From Melanocharis versteri (taxonomy: Eukaryota > Chordata > Aves > Passeriformes > Melanocharitidae), in contig VZTG01000486.1 in the NCBI GenBank assembly GCA_013397845.1, positions 1,221,816-1,285,815 on the forward strand: a stretch of 64,000 bases of DNA. The letters are read 5' to 3'. A model generated the notes under the pieces. The model saw only the letters and a list, made by a program, of their open reading frames with translations. It was not told where the DNA came from and did not search any database. Of the stretch, positions 50,539 through 63,290 are shown piece after piece (within the stretch, counting starts at the first letter, position 1; every line of letters begins with the position of its first letter). The position numbers and the translations under genes are program-made.

Positions 50539-51429
50539 TAAGTACATCAAACACATCAGCTCTGTGTGGGGATCAGCCTCTTGCACACCAGTGGAAGAAC
50601 CCATTTTGGAACAACAAGAGGATCTCTGAAATGATGTGCAAAGATAAAATCACTCCTCTAAAATGTGTAAAGCTGCCAGAGCCATGCAAGTATGTTTTGT
50701 CCAGACTACACAGGTACAGTTTTTTATTGCTTTTTCTCTAAACTAGTGATGTTCAGTCGCAGAGCTAATAATCAGTTTTCGAGGAGAGAGAATAGGAACC
50801 AGACATCACAGAGGGGTGTGTGCATACTGTAGATATAACATCACCGGGGTGTGAAAAATCAAACAATAGCCTTGAAAACCATGTTGGAGAGGTGCTGACT
50901 GCACACATGGACTGTTTCACAATTTGGTTTCCTAACTACCCTCTTCCTGAAGGAAAACAGGACACCAACATTTTGGTAAATATTTGAACCTACAGAGTGA
51001 ATGAATAAGACAAAACTACCCACAATCACATCAGAAAACAATACGCCAATCTTTGTTCTCATGGAAGGCATTTATTTTTATGGAAGTCAACCAGGAAAAA
51101 AAATACTTTTCTGGTATCTTAGATAAGAAATGCACCTTTGAACTTGTTGTTGTGGTACAAATGTCCAGTATGCATTAATTTCTGGTTCCTATTAAAGTCT
51201 TATCCCAGACTGGATTAGTAAGATACTTTCCTGTGGTTAAATTCTCCTGGATGTCTCCAGCTGACAGCTTGAAACTTTCTATTCATTTTCACTGCTGTTT
51301 ATTTGCACCATGAAGTTGAGTTGAGCTGAACAAACCTCACAGAGAAATCAGACAAATTCTACCTGTGCGAACATTTTTTTTATTAAATAAGTGTCAGAAA
51401 CTGGGCTCACATTTGCTTTGTTTGGGTTG

Positions 51430-52170
51430 GAAGGGATCTAGTTCCAAGACCCCGGGCTTTGCAACAGCTGGGGCTGTAGGCCAAGGGGAGACCTGGACCA
51501 GGATAGGTACAGGAATGGGATGAGGTGTGCAAATCCCTGTGGGAACACAGGGGAAGGGGCGCATGGAGGAACAAAGAGAGCGGTAGGCAGAAAAGGCTGT
51601 GAAGGGGACCTGTTGAATGTAAATGGGTGCAATGAGTGTGTTTGTCTGTCTGAGCCCTGTGCATGACCACTACAGTCTGTCCCTCCCAGGGGTGAGTGAG
51701 CTGAGTGAGGGGCTCTGCACCTGGGGTTGGAGCAGAGCTGTGGGTCACAGCCCGGGTGCCTGTGCCAGCTGCTGGGGGCAAGTGTCCGTATCTCCCCCTA
51801 AGTGTGTGTGCTTACCAGCAAACTTCAAGCTGGACGAGCCAGCGAGTAAGGGGGCCTCAGGCTGGGACATCGCGCCGACAGGGAGTCAGTGCTGCCATGC
51901 CTGGGGGCCTTGTGAACGTGGCCTGCCTGTGGAGTGAGCGTGTGAGTGCGCGGTGTTTGCAGCGAGCCTCAATCTGGACCAACCAGCAACTGGGAGACCT
52001 GTGGGGGAGGCAAGGGAGAGTTGGATGCAGGCAGGTGAGCGTCAGAGTGCTCCATGCTGGTGCTCAGGGGATCCATGAATGCATGTGTGCTTAGGCAGCC
52101 AGAGAGCGTGATGTGTATGCCAGCACCAGTGACCTTCTGCCTCTGCCAGTCCAAGCAGAGGGAACTTAGA
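51430..52170 (+). mobile_element. GC-rich LTR-like repeat with an internal duplicated segment
   Basis: A 740-bp island of GC-rich sequence in AT-rich DNA, beginning just after a CR1-like scrap (TTGGAAGGGATCTAG). It holds two diverged copies of one segment: around 51808-51850 (CAGCAAACTTCAAGCTGGAC...) and around 51959-52000 (CAGCGAGCCTCAATCTGGAC...). It looks like an avian ERV-derived repeat. Strand and family are guesses. Confidence 0.45.
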
Positions 52171-54851
52171 TGTATTTTATGTAAGCTGTTGAAGGCAGTG
52201 CCTAACCTGGAGGCCTGTGGTCACTCAACATCACTTGACACATTGTTTCCCTTCCAGACAGCAGAAGGAATTAGCGATTTGTGCATCTGACTTGCAATTT
52301 TTCCATGCTCATCTTCCCTTTTTATTCAGCACATGATTATAAGAGACAGTGGACAACTCTAATTAGGATCATCAGGCCAAGAATAATTGCTTTTCTACAA
52401 CCCATTCTGTATGCTTGTGAACCTACATGTGTCTCTACGAACGCACGTAATGGAAAGTACAGGGTCTTTGGAGTCCTGCGTAGACGCCCTATTTCTGTCT
52501 GGATTGGAGCCCCTTGGGCAACAGCAAAGGTTTTGCTAGGGAAAAATGTCTGATGAAGCCTGTGTGTGGCAGGGTGTCTGTACATGAATGCTCTTCAGAG
52601 TTTTGGGTTCTCTATAATAGTTGCATTTTTGCTATTTGCAATCTGCTGTTACTTCTTTTTCCTTCACTTTTTTGGTCCATACAGAATGTCATGCCTCTGA
52701 ACTTCACTGGGGAGATGGGCGGAACTGAGAGAGAAGGTATTTTAATTGCTGGGACTGCAAAACTTCACTGCAGCTGGCAGACACGACTGCAGTCATGCAC
52801 CAAGGGCGCGCACACCTTTTACAGCGGAAGCAGCCATACCTACTGCTCGAACAGAGGCCACTGTGCAAATCAGAAGATGAACTTTGTGAGCACAGTGGTA
52901 AGGGACACAGGGCAGAAAACAATACTCAGAAGCATGTGGAGAACAGGAAGGAAAAGTAGGAAACTCCCCCAAGCTATGAACAGAGGAAATAATTAATAGG
53001 GAATAAAACAAAAACCAGGAATATTTTAGGAAGAGCAGTGCTTCAGAAAAAGATTGACTATATTAGAAAATACATTTCTTCTTCTTATTTGCTTCTTACT
53101 ATGTTCAGGTTCTGTTAGGAAAGAAACTATGGCTCAATCCTAATTTTTTGCTTATAAAGGAAAACAAAATATCTGAAAGTTTCTGCAAGTGAGAATCAAA
53201 AGCAGTAACAGCGTGTTCAGTAAATAATAGCAGATATGAGATAAACAATTAAGACCCAAGACTCCATTTCATACACTGTGAATCTTATTAATATAAAGTG
53301 AATATGAACTTTACTTTTATTTTACAGATCAAGGATAAAATATTCATTTTCATATTGGTCTCAAAACACCAATAATATAGTATGAAGAAAAAAAATGGTC
53401 TTTTAAAATTTTCATCCTTTTTCTCTGAATGCTATGCATTTTGAGCAAAGTGTAATAAATGTTAGGACATGTAATGAAAACCTACTCAGTTGTTAAGTCC
53501 TGACATAAAAGTATTGCTTTTCACAGGATTTTCTTTGCCAATGAAGATATGTTGGGCTAAGGCTGAAGTTTGTCAGCAATTTTGGGCTGCAAAAGAGTCC
53601 CTGTACTTTCCATTCACTTTTTTGGTTTCTGGGGGGAAGCCAAAAAATGCTTCTGTCATTTTTGATTTTTTTTTTGCTATGGCAGCGCCTGCCATGTGCT
53701 GAGATATTTCACCACATCTTGCGCTGCAGTCCCAGCCTTGATATATTGGCAATGCACTGTATGCCCCAGAGTTCTGAAGAGGGGACCATGAGGTGTTTGT
53801 GCTGTGCCTGCTGTGGCTGGGAGGGGGTTGTCTTAAGTTGGTAACACATAAATAAAGCTGCAGGTTACAGAAATGTGGAGTGGGTCTAAAACGGAGCCAG
53901 AAGCACCAGAGGACTGCATTCATTGCCAAGTCTTTATATTATTTTCACTAAAGAGGAAGTGGCTCTTTCTCCCTCAAGAGGCTGTAATTATAAACAGGCA
54001 CTCGCTCATCCTGTTCCTGCAATTCTGAAAGATCAGGGAGTTAGCTGGCAAAATTGAGTCAAGAAATAGGCTCAATGCTTTGTTCTGACACTTAGAGGTA
54101 TTAAGCTTTCTGCTCAAAAGCAAATGTTAGCTATTGATGTTTCAAAGCATAAAAAGTAGATTATTAGATTTAATCCTCTATCATAAAGTAGATGATTCAA
54201 TTGCTTCTGTATTTAAATGAGTGGTTGTTATTTATGCTCCCAGAGCTGTGGTCTTGACATTTGTTGTTGGAAAAGGAAGGCAAGCAGGTAAAATTTAGTG
54301 ATTGAAGCCAGCATACAGACTAACACAGAGGAAAACGAATATAAACATAGTTACTAATATTCTTTTCCTGTCTGAATACGTGGCTGAGTGATCTGGTTTG
54401 CGGCCAAAATGCCCATATTCAGCACTTTGCTATGTTATCATCCCGGAGGCATGTGTCAGATCAAACTGGAGAACTATTTGTATGTGATACAATACTTCAT
54501 GTGAATTGAGGAAGTACTAAAAGCTGGAGTTCTAGTGTTGTAGCATTTGTAATGCATCTAAATAGAAAAGAAATAGCCTGATTTAGGGAGTAAAGGAGGT
54601 AGCAAGAAGAAGGGATATATGAAAGCCATGATTTAGGAGCCAGGGTTCCATTTCTGGTCCTGCTGCTGGCCTTGTCAAATGACTTTTACAGGTGACATCT
54701 TCCAGCGCTTCCTCAGTTTTCTCTCTTTCTAATGAGGGAAACTAAGACGTGCTGTTGTTAGCACGTGTGTCATACAGTAACTATGGAAGAAATCAAATCT
54801 ATGTTTGAGAGGCAGTGAAAAAGCCCACAGACTAAATTACATTTCTGTTGC

Positions 54852-55086
54852 TGTTGGGGCGGACACGACATACACAGACAGTGCCTTGGACAAGGGCAAA
54901 AAAGCCTGTTTATTCAACAACACAGCTTCTTTTATACAATTTTTTATGTTATCATTTGTGTTACATGTTCATTGGCTACTTAACTACTACAATATATTCA
55001 TTGGCTATTATTTAACTACAATGTACTACTATTGGTTTCCTATAACACAAGCATTTAAGAATTCTTGCCAAACACCAGGTGCACAA
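54852..55086 (-). mobile_element. Short ERV solo LTR
   Basis: About 235 bp between two copies of TGTTGC (54846-54851, 55087-55092). On the minus strand it has three CCAAT boxes, then TATAAAAGAAGC, then AATAAA, and ends CCGCCCCAACA. This is the order of U3, R and U5. The left minus-strand start is off by one base from a clean TG (TTGTGCACC), so the repeat may not be a true target duplication. Confidence 0.6.
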
Positions 55087-57125
55087 TGTTGCTGTATTTT
55101 TCTTTCTATTGTTTGAATTCCTTACTTCTGTTGACACCACATTCTCACAAATAGACACTAATCAAATTTATGTTTAACTCTGTGAAGCCTTCAGATCAGT
55201 TGTCGGCTCCTACACGTTTCTGTCTAGAGCTAGGTATCCTTGAATTTCGCATTAAAACACACATGCAGAGAGACGTGGATGTAGCTACTTCACTAATGTG
55301 CATTTTTAACACTGTAGAATCTGCAGGTTGAGCACTGAAGGACTGCTAAATCTGACACCAAGGCTTTACATCATATTTGACTGCCTGCAGTGTAGTTTTT
55401 TTAATGACATTAAATATTCTCAAGAAATAGTTTCTGTTCTCAAAACAGGGACTGAAAGACTAGTAAGATCCCATCTATATGGTTTTCTGAAGGCAAATGT
55501 ATGTTTGGCTGAAATTACAACGAGTCTATGTTGTTTTAATTTCATATAATTTCTTTCTGTTTTGCCTGAGTCAGAATATTATTAACATACACAAAGATAA
55601 TTCCATAGGAGAGCAGCAGACGGTCAGTGGGTAAATTCATAGATCCAGCCCAGCAATAAGCACTCACAGATCAAAATGAGCTTTGCAGGCCTGACTTTTT
55701 GACTTGCTAGCTTCTCCTTACACTTAGTTACACTGGTTCCATCCAGAGTCAAAGCAAGAGGGGGCTGTGGGATGGACTTTTAGTTTTACTTAGGATGCTG
55801 CTTCTTATGAGTTCCCAATAGGAAGCTGAATACCAGAGAGCTAACCTAACTCTGGAGTGCCTAAGCAGAAGAACACCAGACAGGCATAGAATGGATACTA
55901 TATTATAAGTGTAGAATAAATAATTGGGTAGATGCTTCAATGTCATGACTATTCATGCTGCCTAGATGGCTTAAAAATTGAAGTGCGTCCAGGAAAGAGT
56001 AATTTGAGATCTGGAAATTGCTCCTGGTAAAAAGAAAGCAAACCAAGTTGGTTAGTACCTATGTCAACCTATGACATACCGCTTATCTGACAGCGGGCAA
56101 ATTGTGGTCTCCCTAGATGTGGAAGAGTTTTCTGATGGAAGACAGATCTTCAGTCTAGGGAAAATGTTGTAAACAGATGCAATGCATAAAAGGTATCTAC
56201 ATATTTATTAACAGTACATCCTGTCAGAATAAATTATGCAGAAAACAGACAGGATCTTTAGCACTTAATAGTAAATCAAGATCAAGAATCTTTCTTGAAA
56301 ATATACCATAGCCTAACAGAAGTTCTAGGATGAATCCAGAAACTAAGAAGTGTAATGCAGGGATTAAGGAGTGGTCACACCGTACAAAGGTGGACTAGGT
56401 GATCATGATTGTCTCTTCCATTCAATTATACAAGAGTACATAAGAGTCTGCAAAAATTACCAGCTGTGGCTGGTAAAGAATGCTGAAGGCTCGTGTTGTG
56501 CACAAATGCTATGTGATAGGGAACATTTCAACTACCACTTCCCTCAAGCAGTTTTGAAATCCTTTGTCTGTGCTGTCTGCAGAACTGTAAAAATAGAAGA
56601 AAACCTCAGTTCCTAAATAAACTGAGATCGCACACCACAGGACATGCAGAAGACACAACAACCCTTAGAGATTTCTAGGCTTCTCATGGGAAGGAGAACT
56701 GATGACAGAGCATGTTATTTTCCAGACAAAAGCATGTTTATTTGCAATAATGTCTTGTAACTTCTTTATTTTCGTTTGGTTTGGTTTTAACTTGTTGTTG
56801 TGGGGAGAGTGGTAGACTTCAGACAAAGTTTATTAGAGAAGCCCTCCTGCTGGGTCACAAGGTGCAGAAACCCCCTTGCTTTCTTAATGACTTCTAAGAG
56901 AAAAGTCTAGGTGTGGCTACATGCAATCTTAGCCCCAGACTTTGTCAATGGTTTAAGTTTAACGAATTGTAGAGGTGTGATCTTTGCACAACTTCGTCCT
57001 GCAGGCTTAATGATGGCAAATCGGATATATTTCTATAAAAATGATTTCTTTCTTATAATAAGTGATTAGAAAAAAAAGATCTTAATCAGAGTTATTTGCT
57101 AGTAAAAGTTAAAATTACTCACAGT

Positions 57126-57190
57126 GGATAGGATAGGATAGGATAGGATAGGATAGGATAGGATAGGATAGGATAGGATAGGATAGGATA
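57126..57190. repeat. Perfect (GGATA)13 microsatellite
   Basis: Thirteen uninterrupted copies of GGATA. Perfect arrays of this length are usually young and length-polymorphic. Confidence 0.97.
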
Positions 57191-57254
57191 GTGCACTATA
57201 TGGAAGCAATTATATTAAAACTAGCAGAAAGAAGCAATAATTAAAGGAGAGATT

Positions 57255-57700
57255 GATGTAACTCACCCATACCAACAACTGAGGGCTTAATCTCTTTCAG
57301 TCAGCCTTGAGGGGTCTCCTTGGGGGGTGTCCCTTCCCCAAGGGAGGAATCCCCACCCGCTCCGAGGAATATGTTAGAAGAACCGAACCATATGAGACTA
57401 GACTGGACTTTCATAGTATAAAGTGATTGACTGCCAGTCACAGGTCTCCAGTTGCCTCACTATCAGGATGTTGATTTGGGGTTGGGGACCCAGACTGGTT
57501 TTAGCATAATTCAACACCAAAAGCAGCACATGATTCCCCTCTCAATCCTGTCAAATAGGGCATTGTCCCTTGACCACATTCCAGGGTGAAGAATCCTGCT
57601 ATGCTTGTATATAAATAAAGAGCTGGAGAAAATCTTCCTGTTTGTTCTTGGGGTCTTTTGTGTGCGTGTGGGTTTTTCCCCAATTCTTAAAACTATTGCA
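57255..57700 (+). mobile_element. Candidate ERV LTR next to a GGATA repeat
   Basis: TGATGTAACTCACCCATACC at the left. A GC-rich patch with GGTGTCCCTTCCCCAAGG follows, then TGTATATAAATAAAGAGCTG (TATA and polyadenylation signal close together) and a T/G-rich tail GGTCTTTTGTGTGCGTGTGG. The composition and motif order fit an LTR. No target duplication was found. Confidence 0.4.
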
Positions 57701-59734
57701 GTTGCCTCTTGAGACAAGAGGGGTGCTGTGAAAATGGCGAGATGCTAGATTATGCTGGTTATACTGTCCTGGAGGGTTTAGATTACTGCTCTGATGCAAC
57801 TTACTTTCATGTAGTGTAAGTGTAGCTTTTGTACTTTTTTTCTGCTGGGAGCTGTGCCTCATTGCCCAGGACTGTGGGAATGTAGCTTGGGAGACCTAGT
57901 CCTCATGCTAGCTTTGCAGAAACAGGGGAGATATCTTTACCCACAGATCACTGAAATCTCTGTATCTTGTGTTGGCCTACAAGCTCAGTCCTCCAAAGTT
58001 CACGCTGGTTCCCCTTAGCTTCTCAAAGCCTGACTGATCTCCTCCATCACTTTCCTTACCACTGGCTTCTACCCCACAGAACTGAAGGGGGAGTTTTGCT
58101 CACTCAGGATTAGACGGACGTGAGCTGGTGCTGGAGTCTGGTCAGAAATGGCTTCAGAAAGCAGGTTTGGCATTAATAGGTTGTGCGTATGGTGCTCATC
58201 ACAGCCACGCACAAGGGTTTCACTGCTCACTGCGCTGCCTGCACGTCTCTAATGCACTCCAGTGTCTGCTGCTGCAGTGCTCTGTCCAGCAGAGAGGGAA
58301 CAGCAGCACACGCAAGACAGGTAATTTCATCTCTGTGTACCTGTTTCCTGTGTATCTTTAACCTCTGTCTTTTTTCCTCTCCATAGCTGATCATGCTGTC
58401 TTGAAGATCTTCTCTACTTCCAAATGGCAAGAGCATTTCAAATGAGCATTCTTCCTAGATATCCAATTGTTTGAAGTCATTTATCCCTCTGGATTAAACA
58501 TTCAATGTAAGTTTATGGAAACATTTGCAAACCAAGATTTATCTGGTTTTAGAAACTAGTTTCTGCTCCACCATTTCTTATTAAAAGTGTTTATATTTAC
58601 CAGGATAAAAAACAAATCTTTTCCCCCTTCTCCATGATCAGACATCCATCACAGATGCCTTCTTTAGGAAACCCTGACATAGCCCCTCACCACAGCACAC
58701 CTTGTTTTCTACAGCATAATTTCCATTCTGGCACCAGCTATCCATTGCAACAAGAAACTTAGTCTGCCTGTACAGGTCTTGGTGTTTTAGATACAACTAT
58801 TGCTTACATTTTTCCTGTCATCTTATGCTTCTCCTTCTGGCTTAAGGAAATGAAAATACAAATGCACCAGTCACCTTTGAAAATTGTTCTTCCTCAACCT
58901 CACAGACATGTGATAGCTCTTTAGAATTTTTTTTTTTGAGGAAGAACAGCAGAGTTAACATTAGCAGAATGAAGTTCAACAGTAGGAAAATATGGAAATT
59001 AAATTGATACAGGCTCCCAACACATTTAACAACAGAATGGCATCACTAAAAGGCATAGGCTGCCAAGTTCATCTGTTCTGGCAACTGTGATTTGTTTTTA
59101 ATCATTCCAGTACAAATGAGGCATTTCCAGAAATCAACGTGTCCTTTCTGAAGACCTACAGGATAATAACATGGTTTATATTGAACAATGCCTGTTTTCC
59201 ACCTTCTTTCTTGAAAGAAGGAGATACTTCTGTTCTTGCAGAGACGTTGCATAATTGTTTGAGAGCCAGCAGAAGCATTTAAAAAAATTGTCAGCTGTTC
59301 ATTATAACTTCTCGTCTGAGTGTTGCTCCCCATACAGCTGAGCTGCTGGAACAGATTTGATGGGTGTTCTCTACATTAAAAACTGGACACATTAGTGCAA
59401 GCTTCAACAGTGGTTTCGGCTTAGTAAGACTAATTTCTCCAGGAGCAGATTGGCAGTGCTTATACAACCCATCAGTGCTCAGGTTCTAGAACTGGGTGTT
59501 ACATCTGAGCAAGGAGCAATAAAACAACTTACCCTTAAAGTTTCATTTAAAGTGTGGGCGTTGGGATCAGCTTTTACATCCTTTGTCATGAGTGGGGAAA
59601 TTTAATTTAAAAGCTGTTTAGTTCTGGCTCTTCTGTGGCTGAGAACAGCCATAGACTTCATTAACCAACAAAAACCACCTGAGGGTGCAGAGAGCAACTG
59701 GAGTTTCTGCGTAAGCTTTGATCTCTGCCCAGTC

Positions 59735-60690
59735 CTTCTTCTATTCTACACCCGGTCCTGTTTAAGATCTTTAATACCTTTACTGATGATCTGAGTGAGG
59801 GGATCAAGTGTATTCCCAGTAAGTTTGCATACGACACTAAGTTGTGTGGGAGTGTTGATCTGCTGGAGGGCAGGAAGGCTCTGCAGAGGGATCTGGACAG
59901 GCTGGATCAATGGGCCAAGGCAAATGGTGTGAGGTTCAACAAGGCCCAGTGCCAGTTCCTGCCCTTGGGTCACAACAACCCCATGCAGCACTACAGGCTG
60001 GGGGCAGAGCAGAGCAGCTGCCCAGCAGAAAAGGACATAAGGGTGCTGTTTGAAAATGTCTGAACATGAGCCAGCGTGTGCCCAGGTGGCCAAGAAGGCC
60101 AATGACATCCTGGCCTGTATCAGGAATAGTATGGCCAGCAGGATCAGGGCAGATTGTTCCCCTGTACTCGGTACAAGTGAGGCCACACCTTGAATCCTGT
60201 GTCCACTTTTGGGGCCCTGACTATAATAAAGACATTGAGGTTCCGGAGCAAGTCCAGAGGAAGGCAATGGAGCTGGTGAAGGGTCTGGAGCATGAGTGCT
60301 TTGAGGAGCAGTTGAGGGAGTTGGAGGTGTTTAGCCTGGAGAAAAGGGACCTGATCGCTCTCTACAACTGCCTGAAAGGAGGCTGTGGCCAGGGGAGGTT
60401 TGACCTCTTCTCTCGGGCAACCAGCGACAGGACAAGGGAACATGGCCTCAGGCTACACCAGAGGAGGTTCAGGTTGGACATCAGGAAGAATTTCTGATGG
60501 AACAACCCTGGAAAGGGTTGTTAAGCATTGGAATAGACTTCCCAGGGAGGTGGTAGAGTCACCATCCCTGGAGGTGTTCAAGAAATGACTGGATGTCATG
60601 GTCTAGTTGACAAGGTGGTGATCTGTCAAAAGTTAGGCTTGATCTTAGAGGTTTTTTCCAACCTAAATGGTGCTGCGATTCTCTGACGTG
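59735..60690 (+). mobile_element. CR1 LINE, 3' half
   Basis: Longest CR1 in the window. The plus-strand translation reads as a DLSEGIKCIPSKFAYDTKL-type catalytic region (with YDT where FADDT is expected), then RKALQRDLDRLDQWAKANGV, RPHLESCVHFWGPDYNKDIE and RFRLDIRKNF. It ends TTTTTTCCAACCTAAATGGT. A stop at about 60061-60063 and a frameshift after it break the reading frame, and the catalytic Asp pair is damaged, so it is dead. Confidence 0.93.
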
Positions 60691-62999
60691 TCCATGCTCT
60701 GAGAAACAACATGGTAGAGCCATTGTAGCTTGTTTGGCCATGGATCTGCATCTCCTCTGGTGTCTAATAAGGCCTTTCCTACAACTGGAAGAGTCTCAAT
60801 GTGTATATGTGTGTATGTGCACCTCCCTCCTTTTTCTCAAATTTCTGCTGAGTAGCAAGGGTAGAACTTGCATTTCAGCTTTCTTTCCAGCAGAAGTTGG
60901 AATCTCTTTATTCTTTCTATTGCTGTTTTTTTAAATTTTCATTATATTTGTAAGAATTCACATGGTATTTAATGAAAGTTTTCCTATTAATTTGCAAGCT
61001 TTTGGAAGAGAGGATGACCATTTGTCCAGAAGTACATGGCGGGGGGGAGGAGGGAACAGGCACTCATATGTGCACATATCCAAGCACTCTTCCTCAAATG
61101 GAAATGAGGCTATAAACATTTTTTATCTGTAAACTGTGTTTGCAGCTATCACAACATTTGCAAGATTAAAAAAAACAAACAAACAAACACAAACATATGG
61201 GCAAAGATACAGCAGTTTGGGTTTTTTGCTGATTCCAGGTTAAGTGGGAAAACTAGAAATCAGTACTAATACAAAAAATAAACATCCATTTAACCTTTTG
61301 TTTTTGTTGTTGCTGTTCTGTTCATCTGGCATAAATTAAAAAAATAATAATAAATCTTTTGGGGGCTGTGATTGTTTTAACCTGCCAGTAACCCCCTTGA
61401 GTTCATCAGAGCAAAAGACAGCGAAAGCCTGTTTATTGTCCAGCAGGCACCTACACATGTTGTAAGTGAAGTTCCATCTGGTCACAACATCGTGGATCAT
61501 CTGGGTAACAGCCAGGCTTCATTTGCTTCATGTCCTGGACAGCATGAAGGCAGCCGAATAGGAATATTTAAATGACTGACCAACCGCAACCGAGTTTGCC
61601 CCTGAGAATTTGTTTAATAATAGCTGCTCACTATGGAGCTGTAGCAGCTCTGTGAGTTGTTTTCTGTTTGAAATGAGTCAAGCTGAGCTCCATGGAGTGA
61701 TTTAGCCTTTTTATTACGTGCCAACAATTTACTGGAGACACACTCTTCCTCTTACCTTGGGAGATCGGGAGGTGGGTGTTGACTGTGCCTAAAATTCTTC
61801 CTGAAACATGTTTATAAGCAAAAACCTGGACTGCGTAGCACAGCTGACAGAGCAGTTGTATGGGGTGTATTTCACACCTGTGCAGAGGGCACGTAAAGCT
61901 CTCCCATATCAGAATTTTCCAGACCTTTGAAATTATTCATACCTATTTCGCACAAGGGCAAAAGACAGAGAATGCAGATGCACCACTTAGCTCTTCATAA
62001 CCCATGACCTAAGCACGCCTCAGAGAGACTTTTGGTGGCCAGCACTGCCATCCCGATGGCAGCTGTGGATGGGTAAGGACCCCCAGGGGCATATTTTCTC
62101 TGCCTCCAGAGGTTCCCCAGCTGGGCAGGGGTAGCTCACAGCTGGCTGTGATGTCCTGCTGCCAGATGTATGTTCCCCTTGGAAAACTCTGCTCTGCAGA
62201 TCTGGATGTGGGTGCAGAGCTATGAGAGGGTGGCAGACAGCTGCCTAACACAGACACCTGCAGCTTCAATTACAAATGTTGATAGAGGCAGTGCTTGCTA
62301 GGTGAATAATACCCTTCACCTGGGGCTAGGAGGACATACAAATCTCAGCATGCTGCATGAACAGTAATGAGTGCTTCCAAAAATTCATTCTGTCTATAAA
62401 TACTCGGTTGGCAGTGCCCAAAGAGGCCTTTTAAAGCATAGCAAATCTTTTGAAGTTCTGTAGATTGCTCACTGCTTGTTTATCGTAACAAACTTATTCA
62501 TAAATGACATGGAGAAGTACCTGAGTTTACCTTCAAAGGTGGCTGTGAATGGTATTCCTTTCTGCTTTAAAATGTGGGCATTTTCTATTAAGATGTCATT
62601 CCTGTAAGATCTTGAAGTAAAAATTATCCAGGAAAAAATGTCTTAGACACCACCTTGACATCTATCAGGATAGTGCATTCCTTTCAGAAAATCTCAGAAG
62701 TAAGTATCTAGATGAATTACAGGAGCAAATTCATGACAATTTGCAGTTGGTTGCTGTAGAGGCCCTATGGTACTTAGGGGAGTTTGGGTAGCGCACAGCT
62801 GGGCATACCTGTTCCTGCCACAGCCGGTCCTGGTGTACAATCTCGACAGACAAAGATGTGCCTAAGAGTTTACAAAATGAGATTTGAGAACCTCTTTGTG
62901 TCTGTATCTCTCTCTCTACACATAACCTGAATCTAAGGACTCGGACACAGGTGTGCACGTAACCATAAACTCCAGATCGGTGAGGCCAATAACACCGGT
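60691..62999. other. Intergenic DNA with a possible conserved block
   Basis: No gene recognised. It has an (AAAC)n run at 61.17 kb. The stretch 61430-61760 is of balanced composition without repeat signatures and contains TAATAGCTGCTCACTATGGA-type text that could be a regulatory element. Conservation cannot be judged from one sequence. Confidence 0.35.
61168..61196. repeat. A-run with (AAAC)n
   Basis: AAAAAAAACAAACAAACAAA followed by CACAAAC. A simple repeat with no recognised element attached. Confidence 0.8.
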
Positions 63000-63290
63000 G
63001 TCACCGCTGCTGGACGAAGCTGTGCGAGGGCTTAAGGAGGCAGTAAGGTGAAGTTTGGTTCAACTCGAACTGCCCTTAAGTGTCCTTCCCTTTCTCGGGC
63101 GCGGCAGTATCTCCCCAAATCCACTTGGAGTCACTGTAACACAGCGGCCGGGCCGGGGCCGGCCGGGGGCGGCGGCAGAGCCGGGTGGTGGCTGCGGCCC
63201 CGGGCTCCATCCCTGCATCCCCCGGGGGCGCTTCTGTGAGCAGCAGCACCGACCGCCCGGGTCCGAGCTGCCGATAAGCAGCTGACCCTG
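63000..63290. promoter_or_regulatory. Second CpG island
   Basis: GC-rich patch with many CpGs (GGCCGGGCCGGGGCCGGCCG near 63145, CGGGGGCGGCGGCAGAGCCG next to it) at the far right. It marks a probable promoter, but no exon of a known gene is recognised nearby. In mammals OLIG3 is the next gene on this side, which would fit only loosely. A donor-like CTTCTGTGAGC is present at about 63230 on the plus strand. Confidence 0.55.

Noticed and set aside
51407..52094. Several overlapping frames of 100-130 residues in the GC-rich block
   Set aside because: GC-rich sequence gives few stops by chance. The frames overlap on both strands and lack any family signature.
59746..60267. 173-residue minus-strand frame
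   Set aside because: Antisense shadow of the CR1 copy on the plus strand.
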